Part shown: in pieces, positions 15,776 to 23,590 of the stretch
Numbering within the stretch: the stretch's first letter is position 1
Layout of the letters: each line of letters opens with the position of its first letter
Assembly: GCA_019057735.1 (NCBI GenBank)
Contig: JAHLWV010000008.1
Span: 1 to 25,777, forward strand
Length of the DNA: 25,777 nucleotides
From: Promethearchaeota archaeon
GTDB lineage: Archaea; Asgardarchaeota; Lokiarchaeia; Sigynarchaeales; SOKP01
Reading direction: 5' to 3'
Notes under the pieces: generated by a model
Databases searched by the model: none
Seen by the model: the letters and a program-made list of their open reading frames with translations, nothing else
Told to the model about the DNA's origin: nothing
Translations under genes and position numbers: made by a program

Positions 15776-17362
15776 TTATAATCCAGGAGGTTTACTACCT
15801 TTAGCACTGATAATTCTATCTATCCTTAAAATAAGATTTGCTAATTCGCTTCCTGCTTTAATTACATGATTAATTAATGCTGCTGGTTCAATTATTCCTT
15901 TCTCGAAATTATCTCCTATCTCGTTAGTAATAGTATCAATCCCTTTCCACTTATCACTTTCAGTCTTGTGGGCTGCACGCAGTTCTGTCATATTTTCGAT
16001 TTCATCTAACCCTGCATTTTTGATCAATGTTTTAGGAATTTCTTCTAACGCAATTGCAAAAGCATTTACAGCTAGCTGTTCTTTCCCGCTAATTTCATTG
16101 GCATATTCTCTTAATTTTTTTGCTAATTCAATGTAAATTGCACCACCACCAGCTACTACAGCCTTAGTATCCATGACTTTAGCAACAACAGAAAGCACAT
16201 CATGCAGCGTAATTTCTGCTGAGCTTAAGATTTTTTCTAAACCCCCTTTAAGCAGTATTGACACAGATTTAGGATTTTTGCAACCTGTAAAGAGGACATA
16301 ATCATCTCTAGAGAGTTTTTCGAACTTAACTTTTTCTGCAAAACCTAGATCGGCCTCAGATAAGGAATGTAGATCATCAACTGTACTAGCACCAATAGCT
16401 TTCGTTACGGCTTTCATATCAGATTCACCGAGATTTTTTATTGCAGCAATTCCTTCTTTAGCCAAATAAGCTCCAAATTTGTCAGATATGTCTTTATTGT
16501 TGACTATCATATTAACTCCTAAATCTTTAAAGATCTTCAAGTAGTCTATTAGAATCTTTTCTTCTTGATCGAGGAATTTCTGAATGTCCGCTGGGGTTGT
16601 TATACGTATCTGTGCGTCGAATTCTGTCTTAACGACAGACAATTTTCTCCTTATGACTGCTATTTTCGCATCATTAATTACTTCTGGCATTGCTAAATTG
16701 ACTTTATCCTTTTCTATGTAGACTCCATTAATTAACTCTGAATCTCTTAAGGATTTTCCAGGTGTTTTTACAATTTTAACATTTCCTACTTTCGAGAACG
16801 TATCGCCATCATCTCCACTTATGTGTTTGATGGCTTTTAAGGTTAGTTCAGCAAAATAGTCTTTTACACCTACTATATCTTTAGCATTCATAGCAGTTCT
16901 AGCTACAGCAATAAGAATTTTGTCATCGTCGGGAGAGATTTTGACAGCCATTTCATTTATAAGTTTTAATGCTTTATCTGCCGCTAACTTGTAACCGTGA
17001 GTAATGGGTTTTGGATGAATACCTTGTTCAATAAGTTCAAGAGCATTTTCCAATAAGGCTGATGAGAAGATAACAGCAGTTGTGGTGCCATCACCAATAT
17101 CATCATCTATAGATTTAGCAATATTGACCATCATATTTGCGGCAACATTATCTATATCAAGTAGTTTAAGTATCTCGGCACCATCGTTAGTAATTGTAAC
17201 ATCTCCTACAGAATCCACCAACATTTTATTCATGCCTTTTGGTCCAAGAGTAGATTTCACTGTTTCTGTAATTGCTTTGATTGCATTAATATTTTGCATC
17301 CGAGCTTCTTTCTCTTTCGTTTCTTCCGTTCCTTCTTTGAGAATTATAATCGGTACAGACAT
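15776..17362 (-). CDS. Thermosome subunit (group II chaperonin)
   Basis: A 528-aa ATP-driven protein-folding chaperonin of the archaeal/CCT type. Seen: the N-terminal TVKSTLGPKGMNKMLV segment (about 34-49), TITNDGAEIL (about 56-65), the ATP-binding GDGTTTAV (90-97), a helical-protrusion region around TPADIQKFLDQEEKIL, and the late AGGGAIYIELAKKL and LRIDRII segments of the equatorial domain. Group II chaperonins need no separate co-chaperonin lid. The C-terminus ends in GSKPPGL instead of the Gly-Met-rich tail frequent in thermosomes. The ATG at 17362 lies about 40 nt after a TATA box, with a palindrome further upstream that could be a heat-shock operator. It is divergent from an Lrp-type gene. 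Confidence 0.95.
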   Translation of the reverse strand: MSVPIIILKEGTEETKEKEARMQNINAIKAITETVKSTLGPKGMNKMLVDSVGDVTITNDGAEILKLLDIDNVAANMMVNIAKSIDDDIGDGTTTAVIFSSALLENALELIEQGIHPKPITHGYKLAADKALKLINEMAVKISPDDDKILIAVARTAMNAKDIVGVKDYFAELTLKAIKHISGDDGDTFSKVGNVKIVKTPGKSLRDSELINGVYIEKDKVNLAMPEVINDAKIAVIRRKLSVVKTEFDAQIRITTPADIQKFLDQEEKILIDYLKIFKDLGVNMIVNNKDISDKFGAYLAKEGIAAIKNLGESDMKAVTKAIGASTVDDLHSLSEADLGFAEKVKFEKLSRDDYVLFTGCKNPKSVSILLKGGLEKILSSAEITLHDVLSVVAKVMDTKAVVAGGGAIYIELAKKLREYANEISGKEQLAVNAFAIALEEIPKTLIKNAGLDEIENMTELRAAHKTESDKWKGIDTITNEIGDNFEKGIIEPAALINHVIKAGSELANLILRIDRIISAKGSKPPGL

Positions 17363-17398
17363 ATTTTTACCTTTTTGTGTTTTTAATATTTTTAATTT

Positions 17399-17408
17399 AT
17401 TATATAAT
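17399..17408 (-). promoter_or_regulatory. Candidate TATA box of the thermosome gene
   Basis: The minus strand reads ATTATATAAT centred about 41 nt before the ATG at 17362, giving a predicted leader of about 10-15 nt. Position and sequence are good for an archaeal core promoter of a strongly expressed gene. Confidence 0.45.
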
Positions 17409-17432
17409 GATCTCTAAATCATAAAACTAAAA

Positions 17433-17450
17433 AAGTTTTCGAAAAAACTT
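17433..17450. repeat. Perfect palindrome upstream of the thermosome promoter
   Basis: AAGTTTT and its exact complement AAAACTT flank CGAA (18 bp in all). It lies directly upstream of the thermosome TATA candidate and about 90 bp before the divergent Lrp-type start. It could be a regulator site for either gene. Confidence 0.4.
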
Positions 17451-17539
17451 GGAATTCAAAAATTATAAATAATTTTCAAATATTTTTAGTAATGTTGAAC
17501 AAATTTTAACGAAAATATCACTTTTCTGGTTTATGAAAT

Positions 17540-17992
17540 ATGAAAAAAGAAACTTTGGACGAAATTGACGAAGAAATTATTAAAATTTTACAGGAAAACG
17601 CTAAAACATCCTATCGAGTAATTCAAGATAAACTTAATATTTCGATTGGAACCATTCATAATAGAATTTCGAAACTAGAGAAAAACAAGATAATTGAAGG
17701 ATATACTCTTAAACTTAATAACGAGAAATTGGGTTATAAGTTAACATTTTTAATAAGAATTAATATTGATGGTAAACACACTCAGGAAATCTTAGAGGAA
17801 ATAACACGCAAACCAGAAGTGTGTTCAGTATTTCATACAACTGGAGAACAGTCTGCAGCACTAATATGTCGATTTAAAGAAGCTCAAGACGTGCACAACT
17901 TTATCCGAGAGTTAAACGAGAAAGAATTTATTACTAAAACTAATTCTAATATGGTTTTAAAAGAATATAAAAATGGTACTATAGTTTTGTGA
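17540..17992 (+). CDS. Lrp/AsnC-family transcriptional regulator
   Basis: A 150-aa protein with an AsnC-type helix-turn-helix (LDEIDEEIIKILQENAKTSY, then a turn and NISIGTIHNRISKLEKNKII) and the alpha/beta effector domain (VCSVFHTTGEQSAALICRF, about 95-113). It differs clearly from the other Lrp-type protein near 2 kb, so the two are not recent duplicates. It is divergent from the thermosome gene with a 177-bp shared upstream region, and converges with msrB, 17 bases apart. An ATG seven bases upstream is out of frame. Target genes and effector are not known; autoregulation is common in the family. Confidence 0.88.
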   Translation: MKKETLDEIDEEIIKILQENAKTSYRVIQDKLNISIGTIHNRISKLEKNKIIEGYTLKLNNEKLGYKLTFLIRINIDGKHTQEILEEITRKPEVCSVFHTTGEQSAALICRFKEAQDVHNFIRELNEKEFITKTNSNMVLKEYKNGTIVL

Positions 17993-18009
17993 AAAAATTA
18001 GTCGTCCCT

Positions 18010-18420
18010 CTACTTTTCTTCCTTATTTTTAGACTTAAAATCTAAAGATATTGAGTTAATGCAGTATCGCAAGCCTGATGGTTTAGGACCGTCGTTAAAT
18101 ACGTGTCCCAAATGCCCTCCACACTTTTGACACAAAACCTCGGTTCTTTTCATGTTGAAACTCCTATCTGTTTCTTCTTTGATTTTAGAATCTTGTAAAG
18201 GAGCAGAGAAACTTGGCCACCCGCACTCAGAATTAAATTTCGAGCTAGAATCAAATAATGGAGTTCCACAACCAGCGCAGTAATACATCCCTTTTTCTGA
18301 ATTGTTCCAGTACTTGCCAGTAAATGGGCGTTCAGTTCCCTTAAGTCTTAAAACCCGATATTGTTCTTCGGATAGCTTTTCCTTCCATTCCTTTTCTTGT
18401 CTCGATTCTTTTTCAGTCAT
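18010..18420 (-). CDS. msrB: Peptide methionine-(R)-S-oxide reductase MsrB
   Basis: 136 aa. It reduces the R epimer of methionine sulfoxide in proteins. Seen: [10 protein letters not shown] (about 31-40), zinc-binding CAGC (Cys48, Cys51) and CQKC (Cys97, Cys100), ECGWPSF with Cys66 where many MsrB enzymes have the recycling cysteine, HLGHVF (about 103-108), and the catalytic RYCINS (Cys120). All key residues are present and the length is typical of a single-domain enzyme; no MsrA is fused or adjacent. There is no signal peptide, so it is cytoplasmic. It suggests some exposure to oxidants in an otherwise anaerobic-looking gene set. Confidence 0.95.
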   Translation of the reverse strand: MTEKESRQEKEWKEKLSEEQYRVLRLKGTERPFTGKYWNNSEKGMYYCAGCGTPLFDSSSKFNSECGWPSFSAPLQDSKIKEETDRSFNMKRTEVLCQKCGGHLGHVFNDGPKPSGLRYCINSISLDFKSKNKEEK

Positions 18421-18638
18421 CTTAATGGGAAGAAGGTTTATGAAATTATTATATATTTACCTTATAACCTTTCAAGTAAAACCAGCTACCATTAACAAAT
18501 AGAAGCTAAAAACAGAAAAAAGAGATTAAAATATTATTCATATACTTAAATAGACTTAATCTGTATCCAAATTTTTAATTGGTTTCTGATTTTATTAACA
18601 ATATTATACCTAAAAACATGAAAAGAGATTTTTAAAAA

Positions 18639-19724
18639 ATGCTGGATCCATGGGGTTCTTCAAATTTAGAAGACGAAGATTACGAGAGAATAAAGAAAGA
18701 ATTCGGAATCGAAGATGTAAGTGAAAATTTAAGACAAAAATTACTACAAAATCGCTTTTTCAGAAGAAAAATCATCTTTGGGCATAGAGATTTAGGGGCG
18801 ATTTTCAATGCGATGGCAGAAAATCAACCATGGGCTGTAATGAGCGGTATTAAACCTTCTGGACCTTATCACTTAGGAACCTCAACGACTGCTTTAGAAA
18901 TTGTTGAGTTTCAAAAAATGGGAGGGAAAGTATATTATGGTGTCGCAGATATAGAATCATGGGAAGATAATGGAATACCTTACGAAGAGGCGGAATCAAA
19001 TGCAATAGATAATGTCGCTGATATTCTAGCATTTGGTTTAGATCCCTCACCTGAAAGAGCGTATATTTGGAGGCAATCCAAGGAGTCCTTGGTTCATGAA
19101 GTGTGTTTTAAAGTAAGTAGATTAGTAACTCAAAACATGTTAAACGCAATTTATGGAGAGAAAACATTTGGGCTCTATATAGCGTCTTTAATCCAAGTAG
19201 GGGATATAGTTCTTCCTCAAATTATGGAAGGTCCTCAGCCAACCGTAGTTCCAGTTGGAATCGATCAAGATCCACATATAAGACTTACAAGAGATCTTAC
19301 GCGAAGATATTACAAGAATTTTTTCTTACCTGGAGCTACATATCACTATTTATTAGCAGGGATTGATGGATCAGATAAAATGGCAAAAAGAAATCCAAAT
19401 AGTTCATTCACTTTCAACGAAAATTTAGAGTCTATTGAAAAAAAAGTAAAAGGAGCCCTAACGGGTGGACGTAAGAATAAGAAGGAACAACAAGAACTTG
19501 GTGGCGAACCTCAAAAGTGTATGATTTATAAAATGCTTATGTATCATTTTGAGGAGAATGATGAAGTTTTAGCAGATGAATTCGAAAGATGCGTTAAGGG
19601 AGAATTACTTTGTGGGGAACACAAGGCTCAATGTGTGGATAGAGTGTTGAAATTTATAGAAAAGCACCAGAAAAAGAAGGAAAAACTAGTTGATAAAGCG
19701 AGAGAGCTTTTAAAAATCGATTAG
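18639..19724 (+). CDS. trpS: Tryptophanyl-tRNA synthetase, archaeal/eukaryotic class
   Basis: A 361-aa class I synthetase that charges tRNA-Trp. The N-terminal DPWGS, the HIGH-type motif GPYHLGT (75-81), PVGIDQDPHIRLTRDL (about 205-220) and the late TGGR and ELLCGEHK segments fit the archaeal/eukaryotic TrpRS class rather than the bacterial one. The KMSKS-type loop reads DKMAKRNPNSSF (from about 246): the two serines are replaced by Ala and Arg. The ATG at 18639 follows AGAGAT and an upstream TATA-like ATATTATA about 35 nt before it; an upstream ATG at 18618 runs into a stop after five codons. It converges with the Rag-like gene with only 7 bases between stops. Confidence 0.93.
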   Translation: MLDPWGSSNLEDEDYERIKKEFGIEDVSENLRQKLLQNRFFRRKIIFGHRDLGAIFNAMAENQPWAVMSGIKPSGPYHLGTSTTALEIVEFQKMGGKVYYGVADIESWEDNGIPYEEAESNAIDNVADILAFGLDPSPERAYIWRQSKESLVHEVCFKVSRLVTQNMLNAIYGEKTFGLYIASLIQVGDIVLPQIMEGPQPTVVPVGIDQDPHIRLTRDLTRRYYKNFFLPGATYHYLLAGIDGSDKMAKRNPNSSFTFNENLESIEKKVKGALTGGRKNKKEQQELGGEPQKCMIYKMLMYHFEENDEVLADEFERCVKGELLCGEHKAQCVDRVLKFIEKHQKKKEKLVDKARELLKID

Positions 19725-19731
19725 TTAAATT

Positions 19732-20667
19732 TTAATCTCTCTTAATAAGTGGTTTTATTATCTCGATTAATTCGTCCTTAAATTCTGAAAACTTTTCTAA
19801 TAGTGATTCTTTAAGCGTTTCTTTCAGCACAACTGAAACAAACAGAGATTCTCCTTCGAGCACTATTCGATGCAAATAAGATAATAATTCATCTCCTATG
19901 GACGAAAACACATAATCTGTTTCGTAAGATTCTTCTTGCATTCTTTTCAGTAAAAATAAGTGCTCCTTTAATGATTCTATAAATTCTACATAAATCTCTG
20001 GCTCGACAATTTCCTTATAATACTCACTTATGATTATCCCGTTTTTGTCAAATATGATTAAGGACTCGCTATCGAATTCCTTGAGACTCTTCTCAATTAA
20101 TTCCGACATTTCGAAGAATTTTTCGTCGAAAACTGATAATCCGTATGATATAAGCTGTGTAATTGAGATTATGTCAAAAATAGAAGTTTTCTGGAAGAGT
20201 ATTCTAAAGGAAGGATATAATTTAAGGATATGCTCCCTCAATTTTTCTATCTGGTCAACCATTTGTTCGTTTCGTATGAATTCTGGGTCGAATTTATGAA
20301 AACTAATTATAAGTGGAACATCCATTTTATGCTTCTTAAAATACGTTAAGATCATTCCTAAATAAGCTAATGAAGTTTCAATTCTTTCAGGATCTTGAAT
20401 ATCGATGACATACACTAATAAATCTGTGTCAGAGAAATAGAGATCTTGCTTCTCCTGATATAATTTTCTGTATTTTTCTTGACCACCCATATCCCAGAAA
20501 ACCACGCGATTTTTTAGAAATTCTGTTGCTTGGTATTCAACTCGAATAGTTGGCGTAAGGGAGATTATATCTTTTTGGAAGTTGTATTTTTTGTTCAAAG
20601 CGGTTAATAAACTTGTTTTACCAGCATTGTCCAGACCTGCAATGATGACTTTAATAAATTGATCCAT
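19732..20667 (-). CDS. Rag/Gtr-like small GTPase with C-terminal roadblock-like domain
   Basis: 311 aa. The G domain (1 to about 185) has G1 GLDNAGKT (11-18), G2 Thr40 in LTPTIR, G3 WDMGGQ (58-63, catalytic Gln kept) and G4 HKFD (124-127). WDMGGQ is shared by Arf and Rag families, but HK-x-D instead of NK-x-D is the Rag/Gtr hallmark. The remaining 120 residues predict beta-beta-alpha-beta-beta-alpha (SLIIFDKNGIIISEYY, a helix, then YVFSSIGDELLSYLHRIVL and ESLFVSVVL), which resembles the roadblock/longin-like domain of eukaryotic Rag GTPases. There is no N-terminal Gly for myristoylation. In eukaryotes these proteins relay amino-acid status to TORC1; the archaeal role is unknown. The domain assignment in the C-terminal part is by pattern only. 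Confidence 0.8.
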   Translation of the reverse strand: MDQFIKVIIAGLDNAGKTSLLTALNKKYNFQKDIISLTPTIRVEYQATEFLKNRVVFWDMGGQEKYRKLYQEKQDLYFSDTDLLVYVIDIQDPERIETSLAYLGMILTYFKKHKMDVPLIISFHKFDPEFIRNEQMVDQIEKLREHILKLYPSFRILFQKTSIFDIISITQLISYGLSVFDEKFFEMSELIEKSLKEFDSESLIIFDKNGIIISEYYKEIVEPEIYVEFIESLKEHLFLLKRMQEESYETDYVFSSIGDELLSYLHRIVLEGESLFVSVVLKETLKESLLEKFSEFKDELIEIIKPLIKRD

Positions 20668-20922
20668 AATATCGTACCGTTGTAGTTAATGAGAATCTAA
20701 AATTTAAAAAAATAAACTTTTATAGCTTTTAAACTTAATTTAATGAAATTTTTATAATGTAAGTGAAGTTCATTATTTTTAATTTTTTGTTCTTTTTCTA
20801 CTATACATTTGTTTATCTATATCCTCCGAATATTACATAAAAAACACTTACATGACACTACTATTTTTTATAGACTGTTATTTTAATTTGGTAAATATAG
20901 TAATCTAAAAAAGAGGATTTAA

Positions 20923-21144
20923 ATGACAGAAAAAGAAAACAATTTTTTGGAATATCTAAACTTCCAAATTGTCCAGAAAAACAAGTTTGAGCATGTAGTT
21001 CGTAAAATTCCCATTTTTAAAAGTATGATACAAGAACGGCACAAAACAATCTTAAAGATGATAGATAAGTTCGAAGATGCTCGCCGTAGAGAAGTGTATA
21101 ACATGTTAGTCCACGAATTTAATAAATTTTCCGAAAGAATCTAA
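20923..21144 (+). CDS. 73-aa helical protein of unknown function
   Basis: A short, charged, predicted all-helical protein (MTEKENNFLEYLNF at the start, RRREVYNMLVHEFNKF near the end), without cysteines, membrane segments or a motif I can name. The ATG at 20923 has a GAGG sequence about 7 nt upstream and a TATA-like AAATATAGT about 25 nt before that, and a T-rich tract follows the stop, so it looks like a complete transcription unit. The overlapping reverse frame is a poorer candidate because it lacks a ribosome-binding sequence. It stands alone between the Rag-like gene (divergent) and the YjbQ gene (convergent). Confidence 0.6.
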   Translation: MTEKENNFLEYLNFQIVQKNKFEHVVRKIPIFKSMIQERHKTILKMIDKFEDARRREVYNMLVHEFNKFSERI

Positions 21145-21145
21145 A

Positions 21146-21165
21146 TTTTTTATTCTTTTCTTTTA
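21146..21165 (+). terminator. T-rich terminator after the 73-aa gene
   Basis: A 20-bp tract with 17 T begins directly after the stop codon on the + strand, supporting the 73-aa frame as a real transcribed gene. Confidence 0.4.
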
Positions 21166-21247
21166 ATATAAGATTAGTATAGGCAAAATCTGTCTCTACA
21201 ACTTCAAATATCCTCGTTTGAATCGTACATTTAAAAGAAAATTTACA

Positions 21248-21670
21248 TTATTCACCTATCAATGTTACGTAAATTTTACGATGCCTAGGTTTTTCGTCAT
21301 TTTCGATGAATATGATGTTTTGCCAACTCCCAAGGATTAAGTTCTTATTGTGAAACGGGAATGTTTGCGAAGTTTTAATGAGAAAGCTTCTTAGGTGCCC
21401 TGCTCCGTTGTAATCGTGCCACGTCTTATGATGTGCGTAGTTTTTTTTGTAAGGAATAATTTTTTCCAAGAATTCCTTAATATCTGTTTGAACTAATCCG
21501 GGCTCGTATTCGACAGTTGATATTGCGCCAGTAGATCCCGCAACATGAACATTAACGATTCCATTTTTCAACCCACTTCTTTCGAGCGCATTTTGAACTT
21601 GGGAAGTAATATTAATTACCTCGCAATAAGGTTTTGTTTTTATTTCAAACGTTTCTAATACAACAGTCAT
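21248..21670 (-). CDS. YjbQ/UPF0047 family protein
   Basis: 140 aa, a complete member of the YjbQ family (UPF0047; some bacterial members have thiamine-phosphate synthase side activity, but the main role is not agreed). Motifs in order: VHVAGSTGAISTVEYEPGL (about 41-59), AHHKTWHDYNGAGHLRSFLI (79-98) with the conserved histidines, and LGSWQNIIFIEND (about 113-125) followed by RHRKIYV. These residues line the pocket in the trimeric fold. The ATG at 21670 is used. The divergent lysine-rich gene starts 98 bases away, so both promoters share that gap. Confidence 0.9.
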   Translation of the reverse strand: MTVVLETFEIKTKPYCEVINITSQVQNALERSGLKNGIVNVHVAGSTGAISTVEYEPGLVQTDIKEFLEKIIPYKKNYAHHKTWHDYNGAGHLRSFLIKTSQTFPFHNKNLILGSWQNIIFIENDEKPRHRKIYVTLIGE

Positions 21671-21730
21671 GATTTCTTTAACACTTTCATAATTTTTGAT
21701 AATAAATTTAATTAAACATAGCTTTATTCT

Positions 21731-21738
21731 TATATATA
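21731..21738 (+). promoter_or_regulatory. Candidate TATA box of the lysine-rich gene
   Basis: TATATATA centred about 34 nt before the ATG at 21769, the spacing expected for a transcript with a leader of only a few bases. Confidence 0.4.
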
Positions 21739-21768
21739 ACAGTGTACTTTTTAGCTTCTTGATATAAA

Positions 21769-22203
21769 ATGAGCGAAAAATTAAAAGAATTCTTAAAGAA
21801 GATTCACGATTCTAAAAATAACCTTCCAATTTATGCAACGATCATCGTACGACCCGGAAAGAAGGTAGTGGATATTAGGATAAAAAAAGAAGAGGCAAAT
21901 ATTTTACGAGTAATTGTTCACGAAGAAAAAAAAAAAAAAGAAAAAAGTACTGGATGGTTTGTACATTCCTTTCACATTCCAATAAAAAATATTGGTCTAC
22001 CACCTAATGCCAAAAACAAGGAGATTCTAGCAATTCTCTCAAATCCGAATAAAATTCCAAATAAGACGACGAGAACTTTCGTTGAGGATATCCTAAGGAA
22101 GTATATTAACATTTTACCAGATAAAAAAAAGCATTATTTTATGACGGAAAGGTATAAGAAAAAGAAGGTAATGCAAACCGGTGTTAAGTTAAAAGGATTC
22201 TAA
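21769..22203 (+). CDS. Lysine-rich protein of unknown function
   Basis: 144 aa, strongly basic, not assignable to a family by eye. The N-terminal half looks like a small alpha/beta fold (LPIYATIIVRPGKKVVDIRI, about 19-38, then LRVIVHE), interrupted by a low-complexity KKKKEK stretch encoded by a long A tract, then STGWFVHSFHIPIKNIGLPP. The C-terminal third is helical and basic (YKKKKVMQTGVKLKGF at the end). Nucleic-acid binding is plausible from charge alone, and it neighbours two tRNA-related genes, but that is inference. Its TAA is followed immediately by the TAA of the opposite-strand gene (TAATTA), so the two genes meet with no base between them. Confidence 0.7.
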   Translation: MSEKLKEFLKKIHDSKNNLPIYATIIVRPGKKVVDIRIKKEEANILRVIVHEEKKKKEKSTGWFVHSFHIPIKNIGLPPNAKNKEILAILSNPNKIPNKTTRTFVEDILRKYINILPDKKKHYFMTERYKKKKVMQTGVKLKGF

Positions 22204-22539
22204 TTATTTTATAATACTTCCAGGAGGGATGTTTTTACCGTTTCTTTCATCTATCTTTAGCAAGAACGGTTCGTTATTCAAATCAGCAGCTAAAAGCATC
22301 CCTTGACTTTCTAATCCCATAATCTTTTTTGGTTTAAGATTTATTAGAACTACAACTTTCCTATTAATCAGTTCCTCTGGCGAATAAAATTGTGAAATGC
22401 CGGTAATAATCTGCCTTTTTTCTTTCTCTCCGCAATTAATCATTAGCTTAAATAGATTTTTAGATTTTGGCACCTTTTCACATTGTATTATTAAACCGAC
22501 CCTCATATCTAATTTTGCAAAATCATTGTAATCTATCAT
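22204..22539 (-). CDS. Free-standing tRNA-binding OB-fold protein (MetRS C-terminal/Trbp111-like)
   Basis: A 111-aa protein consisting only of the EMAP-II/Trbp111-type tRNA-binding OB fold. Seen: FAKLDMRVGLIIQCEKVPKS (about 7-26), the IITGISQFYSPEEL segment (about 45-58), VVVLINLKPKKIMGLESQGM (about 62-81) and the ending NIPPGSIIK. Such domains occur fused to the C-terminus of MetRS or as separate dimeric tRNA-binding proteins; no MetRS catalytic domain is present here. Its ATG overlaps the last base of the TrmI gene, so the two are co-translated, which fits a joint tRNA role. It could act in trans with a MetRS encoded elsewhere or as a structure-specific tRNA chaperone. Confidence 0.88.
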   Translation of the reverse strand: MIDYNDFAKLDMRVGLIIQCEKVPKSKNLFKLMINCGEKEKRQIITGISQFYSPEELINRKVVVLINLKPKKIMGLESQGMLLAADLNNEPFLLKIDERNGKNIPPGSIIK

Positions 22540-23423
22540 TACAAATTCTCACCACTTAAGGGCATTCCATTTAACGACACATATTCTTTCTGTTTTGGTG
22601 TCCGCGCTCTATAAGGATTTTTAATATCTTGAATCTTTCTTGCAAAAGTCATATAACCTGTATGACCAATCATTCTTACTTCGGGATGAGTCGCGTTTCT
22701 TTTGACCTGGTATTTCCTTTTTATTAAATCGTAAGTATTTATCTCGTAAAAAGCGTTCTCTTTCAGGGCAAGAGTTGTTTTTTTCACTTGTTCTATCGCT
22801 GGCGAAAACGATACCAAAGTTCCACTAAGTTTGAGATATTCTTTAACTTTCTCAATCGCCATCCACGGTTGCGGCATATCTAAAACAACTGAGTCAATAT
22901 TTTTGTGTCCTAAGTCGTCATTTACTATATCGCCATATTGAATCGATACGAATTCACTTAGCCCCGCCCTAAGAACGTTGTTTTTAGCCTTTTTTAAACT
23001 CTGTTTTCTTACATCGTAGGAATAAATGTGCCCCTCCGGTCTAATATAATTTCCTAAAATACATGTTAATGCCCCAGAACCACAACCAGCTTCAATGACT
23101 ACGCTCCCAGGACTAATACCCGTATACATCAAAATTAATCCGGCATCTTCTGGATAGATTATTTGAGTTTTACGACTCATATAAATTACATAATCTGAGG
23201 GTAACGGCTTAAGAACATAGAATTTATATCCTTGAGATTCGTAGGGCTGAGAAAATACTACAGACCCGAACGGTTTACCTATAACTTCGTCAAATTTCAC
23301 TGTTCCTTTATGAGTTTGGAATTCTCTCCCTTCTTCTACTTTTACTAACCATCTTCTTCTTGCATCAAGAATTAAATAAATTAAATCGTTTGGCTTTATT
23401 AAATCATCTTCCATTTCCATCAC
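22539..23423 (-). CDS. trmI: tRNA (adenine-N1)-methyltransferase TrmI
   Basis: A 294-aa SAM-dependent methyltransferase of the TrmI/Trm61 family, which makes m1A at position 58 (and, in some archaea, 57) of tRNA. The N-terminal beta domain (about 1-75) is followed by TQIIYPEDAGLILMYTGISP (86-105), the SAM-binding motif VIEAGCGSGAL (109-119), the second SAM strand YSYDVRK and the catalytic-site strand LDMPQPW (181-187); NATHPEVRMIGHTGYMTFAR near the C-terminus is also typical. The archaeal/bacterial enzyme is a homotetramer. Several in-frame ATG codons occur in the first five positions; the outermost is used here. It leads a two-gene unit with the tRNA-binding protein. Confidence 0.93.
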   Translation of the reverse strand: MMEMEDDLIKPNDLIYLILDARRRWLVKVEEGREFQTHKGTVKFDEVIGKPFGSVVFSQPYESQGYKFYVLKPLPSDYVIYMSRKTQIIYPEDAGLILMYTGISPGSVVIEAGCGSGALTCILGNYIRPEGHIYSYDVRKQSLKKAKNNVLRAGLSEFVSIQYGDIVNDDLGHKNIDSVVLDMPQPWMAIEKVKEYLKLSGTLVSFSPAIEQVKKTTLALKENAFYEINTYDLIKRKYQVKRNATHPEVRMIGHTGYMTFARKIQDIKNPYRARTPKQKEYVSLNGMPLSGENL

Positions 23424-23590
23424 TTCTAATAAATCTGTATATCTAATATAGTAGTTATATTTATTTTGTCAGCTAATTTTACAAAATCGTAATTTTTTTT
23501 TCAAGAGTTTGAGCAAAATATAAAATAAATGCTATATTGCATAATAATAATATACAACCTTATTATAAATACTCGTTAATGAATTAATCT

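Noticed and set aside
17082..17417. 111-aa forward frame across the thermosome start
   Set aside because: It is antisense to the conserved N-terminal chaperonin sequence and has Ser/Ile-rich shadow composition.
20919..21104. 61-aa reverse-strand frame opposite the 73-aa gene
   Set aside because: No ribosome-binding sequence or promoter at its start; the forward frame has both plus a terminator, so the reverse frame is taken as a shadow.
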